From positions 1 to 25,118 of the forward strand of contig JBEKCP010000016.1 of NCBI GenBank assembly GCA_050014815.1: a stretch of DNA of 25,118 nucleotides, read 5' to 3'. The translations under genes and the position numbers were made by a program. This document shows positions 7,097 to 15,713 of this stretch, in pieces. Position 1 is the stretch's first letter. Every line of letters begins with the position of its first letter. Below the pieces are notes generated by a model. That model did no database searches and had not been told where the DNA came from. It saw only the letters and a program-made list of their open reading frames with translations. Source of the stretch: JBEKCP01 sp050014815 (lineage in GTDB: Bacteria > Planctomycetota > Planctomycetia > Pirellulales > Thermoguttaceae).

Positions 7097-8449
7097 ATGT
7101 CCAAGGCAACCGATATCCGCCTGTGCGAAGCAGTCGCGAGCACGCAATACATCCGCTACCGGATGCCGGCCAAGTTCGGCGGCCGTGTGGTGACTGACGT
7201 TGTGCTGCTCGATGTGATCGTGGAGGTCGAAACCCGCGACGGCCGCTGCGGGCGGGGCGCCGGATCGATGCCGATGGGCAACATCTGGGCGTGGCCGAGC
7301 CGGCAGACGCATGCCGACAAGACGCTCTCCGCAATGGTCGAATTGGGCCGGCGATTGGCGCACGGCGTGAAGGATTACCGCGGAACCGGCCATCCGCTGG
7401 AGGTCACGCACGAGTTGGCGCAATCCTACCGGCGCACGGCCGATGAAGTTACCGCCGCGGCCGGGCTGACTGAGCAAATGCCGGCGCTGGCGCAACTGGT
7501 GGCCGCCAGCCCTCTGGAAGCCGCCATTCACGACGCCTACGGCAAGGCCCTCGGCCAGAGCGCCTACAATGTTCTGGGGCCGGAATTCGTCAATCGGGAC
7601 TTGTCGTCTTACTTGACCGGCGAGTTCGCCGGCGAGTACCTCGACCGCTACACCCTGCGGCAGCCCAAGCCGCGGATGCCCCTTTATCACCTGGTCGGCG
7701 CACTGGACCCGCTGACGGATGCCGAGATTTCCGTCCGGCTCAACGACGGCCTGCCCGAGACCCTGGGCGAATGGATCGCCCACGACGGCCTGACGCACCT
7801 GAAGATCAAGCTCAACGGCGACGACCTGCCGTGGGACATAGAACGGGTGCTCTCGATCGAGAGGGTGGCCGCCGAGGCGCAGGCGGCCCGCGGTTGCACC
7901 GAGTGGTATTATTCGGCCGATTTCAACGAGAAATGCGGCAACGTCGAGTACGTGCTCGATTTCCTCGCCCGTATCGAGGAGCGATCACCGCCGGCCTTTT
8001 CGCGGCTGCAATACATCGAACAGCCGACCCACCGCGACCTGCGCGCCAACCCGCAGAACCGCATGCACCGCGCCGCGCGGATCAAGCCCGTGGTGATCGA
8101 CGAGTCCTTGGTCGATCTGGAAAGCCTGCTGGCCAGCCGCGAGTTGGGCTACTCGGGCGTGGCCCTGAAGGCCTGCAAGGGGCACACCGGCGCGCTGTTG
8201 ATGGGCGCCGCGGCGCAAAAGTACGGGATGTTTCTCTGCGTGCAGGATCTCACCTGCCCCGGGGCGTCGCTGCTGCACTCCGCCAGCTTGGCGGCCAGGG
8301 TGCCGGGGGTCGCCGCCATCGAAGGCAACGGCCGACAATACTGTCCGGCGGGCAACGCCGGTTGGGCCAGGCGTTTCCCCGCCATGTTTGAAATCACGGA
8401 TGGCACGCTGGGCACGGGAGCGCTCGACGGCCCAGGGCTCGGCTTCTGA
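7097..8449 (+). CDS. Enolase-superfamily enzyme (mandelate racemase / muconate lactonizing family)
   Basis: 450 residues from the ATG at 7097; a TTG at 7091 is also in frame, with AGGA 10 bases before it. The C-terminal barrel carries the superfamily residues in order: K-x-K (K236, K238), metal ligands D275 (in ADFNE), E308 (in YIEQPT) and D335 (in VIDES), and a lysine after strand six (K358 or K361, LKACKG). Lysines on both faces resemble the MLE subgroup (epimerases, cycloisomerases, OSBS) rather than the His-Asp dyad of classical sugar-acid dehydratases. The protein is longer than the usual 350-400 residues, with extra sequence in the N-terminal half. No signal peptide, so cytoplasmic. It follows the MFS gene by 18 bases, suggesting it acts on the imported compound. 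Reaction not predictable from sequence. Confidence 0.85.
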   Translation: MSKATDIRLCEAVASTQYIRYRMPAKFGGRVVTDVVLLDVIVEVETRDGRCGRGAGSMPMGNIWAWPSRQTHADKTLSAMVELGRRLAHGVKDYRGTGHPLEVTHELAQSYRRTADEVTAAAGLTEQMPALAQLVAASPLEAAIHDAYGKALGQSAYNVLGPEFVNRDLSSYLTGEFAGEYLDRYTLRQPKPRMPLYHLVGALDPLTDAEISVRLNDGLPETLGEWIAHDGLTHLKIKLNGDDLPWDIERVLSIERVAAEAQAARGCTEWYYSADFNEKCGNVEYVLDFLARIEERSPPAFSRLQYIEQPTHRDLRANPQNRMHRAARIKPVVIDESLVDLESLLASRELGYSGVALKACKGHTGALLMGAAAQKYGMFLCVQDLTCPGASLLHSASLAARVPGVAAIEGNGRQYCPAGNAGWARRFPAMFEITDGTLGTGALDGPGLGF

Positions 8450-8532
8450 CCGGGCACTTTGGACGGGCAAACTGTTTTCAGGCCCCCAAATGCACGGGAC
8501 CTCTGGCTGGGGCTGTCCGGTTCGATGTGCGG

Positions 8533-8564
8533 GGTGCGGAAACGAACTCGTTCCGCGTCGCACC
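8533..8564. terminator. Possible hairpin between convergent genes
   Basis: In the 187-base gap between the convergent enolase-superfamily and Gfo/Idh genes, GGTGCG (8533-8538) and CGCACC (8559-8564) are inverted. A nested GAA/TTC and GCGGAA/TTCCGC alternative lies within. It could terminate from both sides, but there is no clean U-tract, so support is weak. Nothing else recognisable is in this gap. Confidence 0.3.
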
Positions 8565-8636
8565 TCGACTCTACTCTTCTCCTTTGTGGCGATCTTTGCC
8601 CTGGTTGTTTCCCTTCCCATTCGCGCGTTCAAGGCG

Positions 8637-9866
8637 TCATAGGTGCCAGGGGGCCCGCATGGGGATATCGACGAAACGGTTCGCTTCGTCGTCGCCGACG
8701 AAGCGCTCGGCCGCGGGGTCCCAATGCAGCCTGCGCCCCAGGCGAATGGCCAGGTTCGCCAGGTTGAGCGCCGTGGAGGCGCGGTGCGACGACTCGGCGT
8801 TGCCGCCTGGCGACTGCCGCGTTCTCACGGCCTCGGCAAAGGGCACGAGCCGCGGCGGGTCGGGCATGGCGTCGAGCTTCGCGCGGTCCTCCGCGCTGAG
8901 ATCGTTGCGGCTGATGCGGCGGCCGCTTCCCACGCCGCCGCTCTTGCCACCCTCGCCGACGACGATCTTCAGCCCATCGGCATAGGTCAACACGACATGA
9001 TCATACTCGCCCACGGCATCCGGGTGCTGCGGCCAGGCGGCAAAAGGCTCGATCTCCACCGGACCCGTGTCGTCCTTGGCGAAGGTGTACTGCACGGGAT
9101 CGAAAGCGTGATAACCCATGTTCGTGAGGTCGCCCCCCTCGTAGTCCCAATAAAAGCGGTGCGGGTAGAGGGCCCGGCCGGCGTTGTAGGGCTTGTAAGG
9201 CGCCGGCCCGAGCCAGAGGTCGTAGTGGAACCCGGGGGGCACGGGCTGCTCGGGCAACGAGGTCTTCCCCACGCGATGCGAGCCGCCGCCGCGGGCTACG
9301 ACGCCCTTGAGGTCTGGCAGCAAGCCGCTCTTGACGATCTTGTGAATCTCGCGGTTGGCGTCAAAGCGGCCGAACGTGCCGATCTGGAACATCACGCCGT
9401 AACGCTTCACGGCCTCGGCCGCCGCGCGGCCCTCGGCGATGAACTTGGTGAAAGGCTTCTCGCAAAAGACGTCCTTGCCCGCCTGCGCCGCGGCAATGGT
9501 GATCAGCGCGTGCCAACTGGGGTGCGTGGCGATGCACACCACGTCGATGTCCTTGCGCTCCAGCAGGCGGCGGAAATCGGTGAAGCGGGTCTTGTTGTCC
9601 GGATCGCCGCCGAGTCGGTGTTCGTACACGTCGCAGACGGCAACCTGCTTGAACGACTTGGTGCCGCGGAGCCCCGCGTCCTTGCGGCCGCCGTTGCCGA
9701 TGACAGCGTAGGTGATGGTCTCGCTGGGGGCCAACTCGACCGCGCTGGGCAGCGCTTGCCCTCTGGCAACGACATGCCGCGGGACAACGGCGATGGCCGC
9801 GACGCCCGCCGCCGTGCCGAGAAACTTCCGGCGAGAAACTCCAAGAGTCGGTCGTTGTTGGTTCAT
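8637..9866 (-). CDS. Tat-exported Gfo/Idh/MocA family oxidoreductase
   Basis: 409 residues. SRRKFLG at residues 11-17 is a twin-arginine motif followed by an Ala/Val-rich core, so the enzyme is probably exported folded with its NAD(P) cofactor. The Rossmann fold begins at YAVIGNGGRKDAG (about 53-65). THPSWHA (114-120) and the conserved CEKP (135-138) are family hallmarks, with E136-K137-P138 near the nicotinamide. The C-terminal half (FHYDLWLGPAPYKPYNAGR, GGDLTNMGYHAFDPVQYTF) matches the planctomycete branch of the family. The reaction would be NAD(P)-dependent oxidation or reduction, or a redox-neutral rearrangement, of a sugar or cyclitol. I chose the ATG at 9866; ATGs at 9881 and 9884 are in frame and none has a clear Shine-Dalgarno. 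It is the last gene of the minus-strand series, 43 bases after the HEAT gene. Confidence 0.9.
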   Translation of the reverse strand: MNQQRPTLGVSRRKFLGTAAGVAAIAVVPRHVVARGQALPSAVELAPSETITYAVIGNGGRKDAGLRGTKSFKQVAVCDVYEHRLGGDPDNKTRFTDFRRLLERKDIDVVCIATHPSWHALITIAAAQAGKDVFCEKPFTKFIAEGRAAAEAVKRYGVMFQIGTFGRFDANREIHKIVKSGLLPDLKGVVARGGGSHRVGKTSLPEQPVPPGFHYDLWLGPAPYKPYNAGRALYPHRFYWDYEGGDLTNMGYHAFDPVQYTFAKDDTGPVEIEPFAAWPQHPDAVGEYDHVVLTYADGLKIVVGEGGKSGGVGSGRRISRNDLSAEDRAKLDAMPDPPRLVPFAEAVRTRQSPGGNAESSHRASTALNLANLAIRLGRRLHWDPAAERFVGDDEANRFVDIPMRAPWHL

Positions 9867-9909
9867 GGCGGATTCTATCATCATGCTTCGGGAAGAGAGG
9901 GGGGTTGTC

Positions 9910-11007
9910 TTACGTTCCGGCCTTCGCCAGCAGCCTCCGGGCGGCCTGGCGGACCGACTCTTCTTTGGTTGCACCCAGGATTTGTGCCAGCAGCTTTTTC
10001 GTCTCGGCGGGCTCGGCCTTCGAGATCGAGGCGGCCAGGTCCACGGCGATGCGGGCCGCCCCGGCACGGTATTTCAGGTCGGCGGAAGCCAGCGCCGCCA
10101 GCATGTCGGGCACAGCCTTCGATCCCAGTACGGCACAGAGCGTTTCCAGCAAGGCGCAACGGTCGCTCACATCTTCGGCCGTCTTTCGCTCTTCGGCGAC
10201 TTGTCGCAAGAAAGTCTCCGCGGCGGCGGTACTGCCGGCGCGGCCCAGGCTGCGGGCCAGCCGCAAGCAGGCGTCGAATGCCTGGGTCCGCTCGTAAGAA
10301 GGCTCCCCGTCGGCGGCCTTCAGCAAGGCGTCGGCGGAGGCGGCGTCGCCCGCGTTGCCCAGGGCGTACCTCGCCACCGTGCGAAGGTCTGCGTCGGCGT
10401 CGGCCAAGGACTTCCGCGCCTCGGCGGCCGATGCAACGTCGCGGAAGCGGCCCAGCGCGTTGAGGAGCGTTGCCCGCCGTTTTCCCCTGGCCTCAGTCAG
10501 GGCCTGCCGCAGCGCTGCTGCCGACAGTTCGCCTCCGATGGCCGTCAGCGCCTGCGTGGCCGGCTCCGCGAGATGCTCGTCGCCGAGAAGTTTCGCCAGC
10601 GCGGGAACCTCTTCGGCCCCGCCGCACAACTGGAGTTGCTGGCAGACGAACGCGCGAAGATCGGGAGAGATCGCCGTTTCCAGCGACTTGGCCAGCGTTG
10701 CCGCAACCATCTTCCGCTCCGCGTCCGCCCCGGGGCGCGAGGCATAGTGGACCAGTCCGTGTACGGCATACGCCGGTTTCACGCCCGCCGGATCGCCGAA
10801 CTTCGGGCCGACCGCTTCGACCAACACCGCCACTGCGGCCGGCCCTTTCTCGATCAGGGCTTTGACGATTGGGAGGGCCTCCGCAGGATCCTTGGCCGGG
10901 AGCCCTTCCAACAAGGCGGCCAGGTCCTGGGGAACGTTTGGGGGCGACGTTTCGCTGGGAGCGGACTTCTCCGCCTTCGGTTTTTTCTTTTCCTCGGACG
11001 CGTTCAT
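9910..11007 (-). CDS. HEAT-repeat protein
   Basis: 365 residues, almost entirely alpha-helical and Ala/Leu-rich. There is a Lys/Glu-rich N-terminus (MNASEEKKKPKAEK) and no signal peptide, so it is probably cytoplasmic. HEAT-like helical pairs recur from about residue 25 onward, for example EEVPALAKLLGDEHLAEPA and SAAALRQALTEARGKRRA. Such solenoids are protein-interaction scaffolds; no catalytic motif is seen. The start ATG at 11007 is preceded by AAAGG about eight bases upstream. It sits between a propeller gene and the Gfo/Idh gene with short gaps (84 and 43 bases), consistent with one transcript. A pairing with the Gfo/Idh enzyme is speculation. Confidence 0.82.
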   Translation of the reverse strand: MNASEEKKKPKAEKSAPSETSPPNVPQDLAALLEGLPAKDPAEALPIVKALIEKGPAAVAVLVEAVGPKFGDPAGVKPAYAVHGLVHYASRPGADAERKMVAATLAKSLETAISPDLRAFVCQQLQLCGGAEEVPALAKLLGDEHLAEPATQALTAIGGELSAAALRQALTEARGKRRATLLNALGRFRDVASAAEARKSLADADADLRTVARYALGNAGDAASADALLKAADGEPSYERTQAFDACLRLARSLGRAGSTAAAETFLRQVAEERKTAEDVSDRCALLETLCAVLGSKAVPDMLAALASADLKYRAGAARIAVDLAASISKAEPAETKKLLAQILGATKEESVRQAARRLLAKAGT

Positions 11008-11060
11008 TATGCAACCTTTCCCCTTGTATGATCATTGTGCGCGAAGGTCGTAGCAGACCA

Positions 11061-11075
11061 CCTGGCGCGGCCAGG
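11061..11075 (-). other. Short perfect hairpin between propeller and HEAT genes
   Basis: CCTGGC and GCCAGG form a perfect 6-bp stem around a GCG loop in the 84-base gap. No U-tract follows on the minus strand, so it may be a processing or stabilising hairpin rather than a terminator. Confidence 0.3.
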
Positions 11076-11091
11076 ACGGATTCTGTCGCAG

Positions 11092-12726
11092 CTACTTCGT
11101 TTCAGCCCGCAAGTCGTAACAGAGCACGGCACCGGCCGCGGTGCGCTCGAATATCCGGCCGGCGACGACAGGGTACTCCATGTTGACCTCGTAGCCGTTG
11201 GTGAACTCATTCTTGTCCAGGGCGCCCGGCAACCTGGCGATCTGGTTGCCGGCAATGCTCCAAAGCACCCAGGGATGGCGGCCGCCGTGGGTGGGGCCGT
11301 GCATGTTGTTGGAACGGCAGAGCATCTTGTCGCCGATCAAGTACCAGAGTCCGCCGATGGTATCGGCCTCGCCGCCGGCGTTAATGTGCTCGGCGACGAT
11401 CTCGCCCGTGTCTTCCTTGACGATCAGGAACCGGCCGGGAACCTGGTGGGGAAGGCCCTGGGTATCGAGGTACGCCAGGGCGCCGCGGATCGTATAGCGG
11501 TAGCGGGCCTCGCTGTCCATCCACACCTCGAAGCCGTTGCGGGGCTCTTCGGGCATCTTCCAGGCGGGCGTGGCCGCGGCGGGCGTGATGCGATAGGCGC
11601 CGTAAAAGCCGGGCACGCGGCCCTCCCCCTTGGTCTTGCCCGACTTCCCGTTGACGTTCAGCAGAACGTACTTGTCCGAAGGCGACAGGGTGAAGTAGGC
11701 GCCGCCGAGACCGTCCATCTTCCACAGTTCCTTGCCGTCGCGCGGGTCCAGTAGCCGCATCTGGCCGTCGGGGTTGGCGGTCAGGACATATTCGCGTCCC
11801 CCGCTGCGGTAGATGCTGGGGGTGACCAGGTGCGACCCGACGCCCGCGGCCTCCCACTTGACCTTTCCGCTTTGCGGGTCGATGCCGCGCAGGCCGCCCT
11901 TGACGAAGGTGGGAACGATGAGCGTATTGTCCGCCACCGTCAGCGAAGTGTGCCAGGCCGGGCTTTGGGCGTAGGACCATTTGCGCTTGGCCAGGCCGCT
12001 GAGGATGCGGGCGCGAACTTGCTCCTGTGCTTGATATGCACCTCCGATGTCCGACTGCCAGACCTTCTTGCCGGTGGCCGCGTCGTAGGCGAACAGCCGG
12101 CCGGTCGAGCCCATGCTGAAAATCCGCCCGCGGCTATAGACGGGCGCGACCTGAAAGCCCTGCCGCTTGCCGCCGCCGATGAGCATGCCGCCCGGCTCGG
12201 CGGAAAGCCAAACGGTCTTGCCCGTCTTGAAGTCCATCGCCACCACGAAGTCTTCGGCGTCCACGCGCACCTTGGCCGGCTTGTGGTCGGGGAAGTCGCA
12301 CTCGAAGAAGGGACCGGCGGGGCGGAAGGAGGAAGCGAAGACCTTGCCCTCGGCCACGATCGCGCCGGCCCAACTGCCGGGATGGTGTGCGGCCTCCGGC
12401 CCCAGGTACTTGGCGATCTGGGAGCCCGACTGGAAGCTCTTGCCGAAGGGCGTGCCCTGCTTGGCGATGCCGAGGTCCGAATTCTCGCTTACCCAGGCGA
12501 TGGTGGCCTTGGCAAGGTCGTCCACGATGGGCGTTTGGGTCCGCAGCGGCTGGAAGTTGCCGTAGGGCCCGGCCAACGACGGCCAGCCGATCTGCACGGC
12601 TTCGGCCTCGGTGTAAACCCGCTGCGGGTCGGGATAATCCGGTTGGGCGTTGTCGCGCGGTTCCGCGGCGAGGGCGCTCACAGCCAAGAAGCCCGCCACG
12701 AGAATGGCGGTCGTACTCGGTTTCAT
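11092..12726 (-). CDS. Secreted PQQ-like beta-propeller protein
   Basis: 544 residues. The ATG at 12726 has AAAGG seven bases upstream and begins a signal peptide (1-20, MKPSTTAILVAGFLAVSALA). The frame extends to 12771 but that would bury the signal. After QIGWPSLAGPYGNFQPL the mature protein shows blade motifs LFAYDAATGKKVWQS, LRGIDPQSGKVKWEA and MRLLDPRDGKELWKM. It ends AVLCYDLRAETK, the C-[YW]-D-L-R closing strand shared with three other propellers here. Presumably periplasmic. No PQQ-dehydrogenase calcium/Asp catalytic signature recognised. Gaps to neighbours are 84 and 79 bases, so it is probably part of the long minus-strand transcription unit. Confidence 0.88.
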   Translation of the reverse strand: MKPSTTAILVAGFLAVSALAAEPRDNAQPDYPDPQRVYTEAEAVQIGWPSLAGPYGNFQPLRTQTPIVDDLAKATIAWVSENSDLGIAKQGTPFGKSFQSGSQIAKYLGPEAAHHPGSWAGAIVAEGKVFASSFRPAGPFFECDFPDHKPAKVRVDAEDFVVAMDFKTGKTVWLSAEPGGMLIGGGKRQGFQVAPVYSRGRIFSMGSTGRLFAYDAATGKKVWQSDIGGAYQAQEQVRARILSGLAKRKWSYAQSPAWHTSLTVADNTLIVPTFVKGGLRGIDPQSGKVKWEAAGVGSHLVTPSIYRSGGREYVLTANPDGQMRLLDPRDGKELWKMDGLGGAYFTLSPSDKYVLLNVNGKSGKTKGEGRVPGFYGAYRITPAAATPAWKMPEEPRNGFEVWMDSEARYRYTIRGALAYLDTQGLPHQVPGRFLIVKEDTGEIVAEHINAGGEADTIGGLWYLIGDKMLCRSNNMHGPTHGGRHPWVLWSIAGNQIARLPGALDKNEFTNGYEVNMEYPVVAGRIFERTAAGAVLCYDLRAETK

Positions 12727-12772
12727 GGTCGGCCTTTCTTGAAAGGGTCGCGTGAGGGGTATTGACTTCAAC

Positions 12773-12805
12773 TCGGCAGGCGGACTTGACCGCGGTTCCT
12801 GCCGA
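12773..12805 (-). terminator. Candidate hairpin directly after the SHD1-type gene
   Basis: TCGGCAGG (12773-12780) and CCTGCCGA (12798-12805) are perfect 8-bp inverted repeats around a 17-base loop. They begin at the first base after the stop codon of the 12806-13639 gene. No U-run follows, so it may protect the 3' end or attenuate transcription before the next propeller gene rather than fully terminate. Confidence 0.4.
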
Positions 12806-13639
12806 TCAGCTCTTGCTCGCGTCTTTCCTCTTCTTGTCCGCGTCTTTTTTCTTCTTGGCGTCTTCCTCGCGTTTCTTGCGTTCGGCCTCGGCCTGTTTCT
12901 TTTGGCGGGCGGCGTCCGCCTCTTTCTTCGCCCTGCTCCGCTTGTCCGATTCGACCTGGTCGCGGTACCACTGCTCCTGCCGTTTGCGGAAGTCCGCCTC
13001 GCGGCGTCTCAAATCCGCGTCATTTTGCGGGCCGCCCGAGTGGCTCTGGCCGCGATGGTCCTGTTCCCATTGACGGCGCTGCTGCTCCCATTGGCGGCGG
13101 TCCGCTTCCAGGCGGCGGCGATCTTCCTCAAGCTGGCGGCGCTGCCGCTCGATCTGGTCGGCATCGCTGGAACTCGTGTCGGTTGCCGCGTCGCCCTCCT
13201 CGTTTGCCGATTGCCAGGCGAGGCTCTCGTCGCAGGCGAGCTTGTAATCGCCTGTCTCGTCGCTGTAGCCCTCCAGCGTGTCCATCGGCACCTTCAGGGT
13301 CTGGCCGTCCTTGGTCTGGAACAAGACGGTCAGATATTTGAGTTCCTTCACGGCCGTGCTGCCTTCCGGTACTGCTGCTCCGGGGTCCGTAAGCCCTTCC
13401 TTCGCGGCAAGGTGCTTGAGAAGCTTCCTCGTCTTGGGAGTGAGCTCGCTGTAGCGAAGCCCGCTGACCATAAGGGAATCCGCTTTTCGACTGAGCTTGT
13501 AGGAACTCCTCTCGAAGCCCGTGATCTTCGCTTCGAAAGTCTTTCCATTCCAGTCGGTCCAGGTCCGCATCTCGCTTGCGTCCGCGGGACCGGCCGCGAC
13601 AACGGCCACGAAGACGACGGCCAAGAAATGGTTTGTCAT
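12806..13639 (-). CDS. Secreted SHD1-like protein with long charged coiled coil
   Basis: 277 residues. The start at 13639 has AAGGGGG about eight bases upstream and a signal peptide (1-22). Residues about 24-75 (MRTWTDWNGKTFEAKITGF, then LRYSELTPKTRKLL) fit the SHD1 (SLA1 homology) domain common in secreted planctomycete proteins. A second beta-rich stretch (96-128, VLFQTKDGQTLKVPMDTL) may be a related half-repeat. From residue 159 to the end the chain is extremely charged: heptad-like RRQWEQQRRQWEQ, then an Arg/Lys/Glu tail ending KKKKDADKKRKDASKS. This suggests an extended coiled coil with a basic tail that could bind polyanions such as sulfated polysaccharide; that is inference. The frame is open far upstream to 14914, but this is antisense-shadow sequence over the next gene. 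Confidence 0.8.
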   Translation of the reverse strand: MTNHFLAVVFVAVVAAGPADASEMRTWTDWNGKTFEAKITGFERSSYKLSRKADSLMVSGLRYSELTPKTRKLLKHLAAKEGLTDPGAAVPEGSTAVKELKYLTVLFQTKDGQTLKVPMDTLEGYSDETGDYKLACDESLAWQSANEEGDAATDTSSSDADQIERQRRQLEEDRRRLEADRRQWEQQRRQWEQDHRGQSHSGGPQNDADLRRREADFRKRQEQWYRDQVESDKRSRAKKEADAARQKKQAEAERKKREEDAKKKKDADKKRKDASKS

Positions 13640-13725
13640 CGGCGCACCCCCCTTCGGCTGGATGTGTCTTGCTGTCTGCCCAGCACTGCGCTCTCTGCGG
13701 TTTGTTAGTTTGGGATCGTATTCTG

Positions 13726-15600
13726 CTATTTTCCCAGCACGATCCGCTTCCCGTCCGACGAGATCGTCTGCCCGCCTACGACGATCCGGCCGCCTTGCAC
13801 CTGGGGCTTGGGAGCGGCCTTGCCCAGCACCAGGAGACTGAACTTCGTGCCGCCGGCATCGAGGGCATCGGCGCCGGGGGCGCCGGGACCCGTCATGACC
13901 AATAGCGCGTCGGCGCCGCTGGCCCGGGAGAAGTCGATGGCCAGGCACGAGCCGTCGCCGGTGGTGAGCACGGTGGAGCCGTCCGGCAACGGGGCGTACT
14001 CGCCGGTGAAACCGCCGCTGATCGTGCCCCACGTCTTGACGCGGCCGCCGCTGAGGATGCTCAGCGACTGCTCCGGCTTGCAGCCGTAGTTGCCCTTCGT
14101 CGCCTTGGTGAGAATGGAAATGATCACGTCGTCCTGGTCCTGCCAGCGATTCCGCCAGGCGTAGAAGCCCCACTTCGAGTCGCGGTAGGCGTGCGGAAAC
14201 ACCTCGCCGGGGTTCTTTTCCGCCAGGCCGACGGGCCAGTTCACGAAGGCCAGCACCGAGTGGTGCGGGTAGGGCGAGGGCGTATCGCAGGGCGTGCCGG
14301 CCTTGGCGTCGGCCGCCTTGAAACCGAAGTGGTCGTAGTACCAGAGTATCGCGGCCTTCTGATTGGCGTCGGCGATCCCCAGGCCGATGGAGAAGTAGCC
14401 ACCGCCCGAGAGACCGGCCCGCGACCAGATGTCGTGCGGATAGGCCCCGCGTTGCGGCAGAAAGACCGGCTTGCCGCCGGCGGACTGCGTGAGGAAGAAC
14501 CACTTGTAGGCCGCCCACTGGGCATTGGGGCGCGGCGAGACGAAGTCCAGTCCGGCGACATTCCGCCACGCCTGCAAGGCGGTGAGGAACGCGATGTGGG
14601 AACTCATCGAGCCGGTGCCGTCGCCCTCGGCGAAGAACCCGCCGTCGCCGAACCCCTGCGTCAGGTTGCGGACCATGCACGCCGCGCTGTCCTTGACCAG
14701 CGGGCCGATCTTGCCCATGTCGGCGCCGGGGTCGTTCAGGATCGCCAGCACGGCCATCGCCGACCCGCCGACTTCCATGCCCCAGTGATTCGAGCCGGGA
14801 TGCTGCCGCTGGCCGCGGGCACAACTGGCGATCGAGCAGTTGGGGCCTTCGTCGTACTTGCTGAACTCGGCCGCGATTTTCTGCCGGTAGGCCGGGTCCC
14901 AGCCGTCGTAGCACAGGTCGTAGCCCAGGGCATACCAGCCGAGGCTCGGCCCGCAGCGCAACGCGCCGCCCGGCTTGCGGAAGCTGTAGCGGTCGTCGCG
15001 GTCGCGGACGCCCTCCAGCGCCTTGTCGAACGCCTCTTTGCCCAAGTCGGCATAGCGCCGCTCGCCGGTCAACTGGTAGAGCAGTCCGTATCCGGCGGCG
15101 TGCGACATCGTGTACGCCGCCAGCGGCATTCCCTGGCTCTTGCCCACCTTCTTGTTGGAGTTGGCCTTGCCGCTATCGGCGTGGGCCTCGCCCTCGCCGA
15201 CCGGCTTGTTGCCCTGGTAGGCGTGACCCGAGGCGTTGAAAACCGCAGGAAACGTGTCGCCGTTGCGGCCGTCGAGCGTTGCCCGCAGGCGGGCGAGGAT
15301 CGCCTGGCCCTCGGGCGTCTGCGCCTTCTCACGGAGCATCGGGATGTCTGACTTGCGGAAGAGCAATCGCGGGTGCTCGCCCGGTTCCACAACCTTGAAT
15401 CCGTCCAGGTTCGAAGGCCAGGGCTTGCCGCCGACCACGGGAATTGCTTCATCTTTGCAAGTTCCAAAGAGCCGTCCGACCTTTGCGGGCGTCAGCGCCG
15501 CATCCTCACCGAGTTTGAATTCCTCGGCGTTCACCACAACGTCGGCCAGGGCCAACGCCATGATCACTGTAATTGCCGCTTTCCAGTTCGTTGCGATCAT
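13726..15600 (-). CDS. Heparinase II/III-like (alpha/alpha toroid) secreted protein
   Basis: 624 residues from the ATG at 15600, which gives a signal peptide (1-25, ending VVVNA). The N-terminal HPRLLFRKSDIPMLREKA motif is typical of heparinase/alginate-lyase-like proteins. A helical barrel follows, with repeated Trp/Tyr-rich segments (GPSLGWYALGYDLCYDGWD, PGSNHWGMEVGGSAMAVL). The C-terminal third, from PHHSVLAF onward, is beta-rich, ending GGQTISSDGKRIVLGK. This two-part layout fits uronate-polysaccharide lyases and related toroid proteins; the exact family and catalytic His/Tyr/Asn are not assigned. It lies directly downstream of the GH95 gene, supporting a polysaccharide-degrading role. 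A second in-frame ATG at 15648 also has a strong Shine-Dalgarno and would add 16 residues (see the paired-site entry). The open frame continues to 16365 but overlaps GH95. Confidence 0.68.
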   Translation of the reverse strand: MIATNWKAAITVIMALALADVVVNAEEFKLGEDAALTPAKVGRLFGTCKDEAIPVVGGKPWPSNLDGFKVVEPGEHPRLLFRKSDIPMLREKAQTPEGQAILARLRATLDGRNGDTFPAVFNASGHAYQGNKPVGEGEAHADSGKANSNKKVGKSQGMPLAAYTMSHAAGYGLLYQLTGERRYADLGKEAFDKALEGVRDRDDRYSFRKPGGALRCGPSLGWYALGYDLCYDGWDPAYRQKIAAEFSKYDEGPNCSIASCARGQRQHPGSNHWGMEVGGSAMAVLAILNDPGADMGKIGPLVKDSAACMVRNLTQGFGDGGFFAEGDGTGSMSSHIAFLTALQAWRNVAGLDFVSPRPNAQWAAYKWFFLTQSAGGKPVFLPQRGAYPHDIWSRAGLSGGGYFSIGLGIADANQKAAILWYYDHFGFKAADAKAGTPCDTPSPYPHHSVLAFVNWPVGLAEKNPGEVFPHAYRDSKWGFYAWRNRWQDQDDVIISILTKATKGNYGCKPEQSLSILSGGRVKTWGTISGGFTGEYAPLPDGSTVLTTGDGSCLAIDFSRASGADALLVMTGPGAPGADALDAGGTKFSLLVLGKAAPKPQVQGGRIVVGGQTISSDGKRIVLGK

Positions 15601-15608
15601 AACTGAAT

Positions 15609-15659
15609 TCCTTTCTTCAGTGTTGTTGAGTTGAATGGTCTTACGCATATACGTCCTCC
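15609..15659 (-). promoter_or_regulatory. Two ribosome binding sites for competing starts of the heparinase-like gene
   Basis: On the minus strand GGAGG (15659-15655) lies six bases before an ATG at 15648. AAAGGA (15614-15609) lies eight bases before the ATG at 15600. Both starts are in the same frame. The upstream start would prepend MRKTIQLNNTEERNSV, an unusually acidic start for a signal peptide, so I prefer 15600, but either could be used. Confidence 0.5.
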
Positions 15660-15713
15660 GCGCGTTCTTGTGGTTCATGGGTTCAATCAGTTGGAGTGAT
15701 GGCGAAATACGGA

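Noticed and set aside
7097..8449. L-fuconate dehydratase, tempting because of the GH95 gene nearby
   Set aside because: The catalytic pattern has a Lys after strand six instead of the His-Asp dyad of the mandelate racemase subgroup, so substrate assignment is not supported.
8643..10463. 606-codon plus-strand ORF
   Set aside because: It is antisense to the Gfo/Idh and HEAT genes and turns into low-complexity Arg/Pro sequence.
13640..14914. N-terminal extension of the SHD1-type gene to 702 residues
   Set aside because: The extension overlaps the heparinase-like gene out of frame; the start at 13639 has a Shine-Dalgarno and signal peptide.
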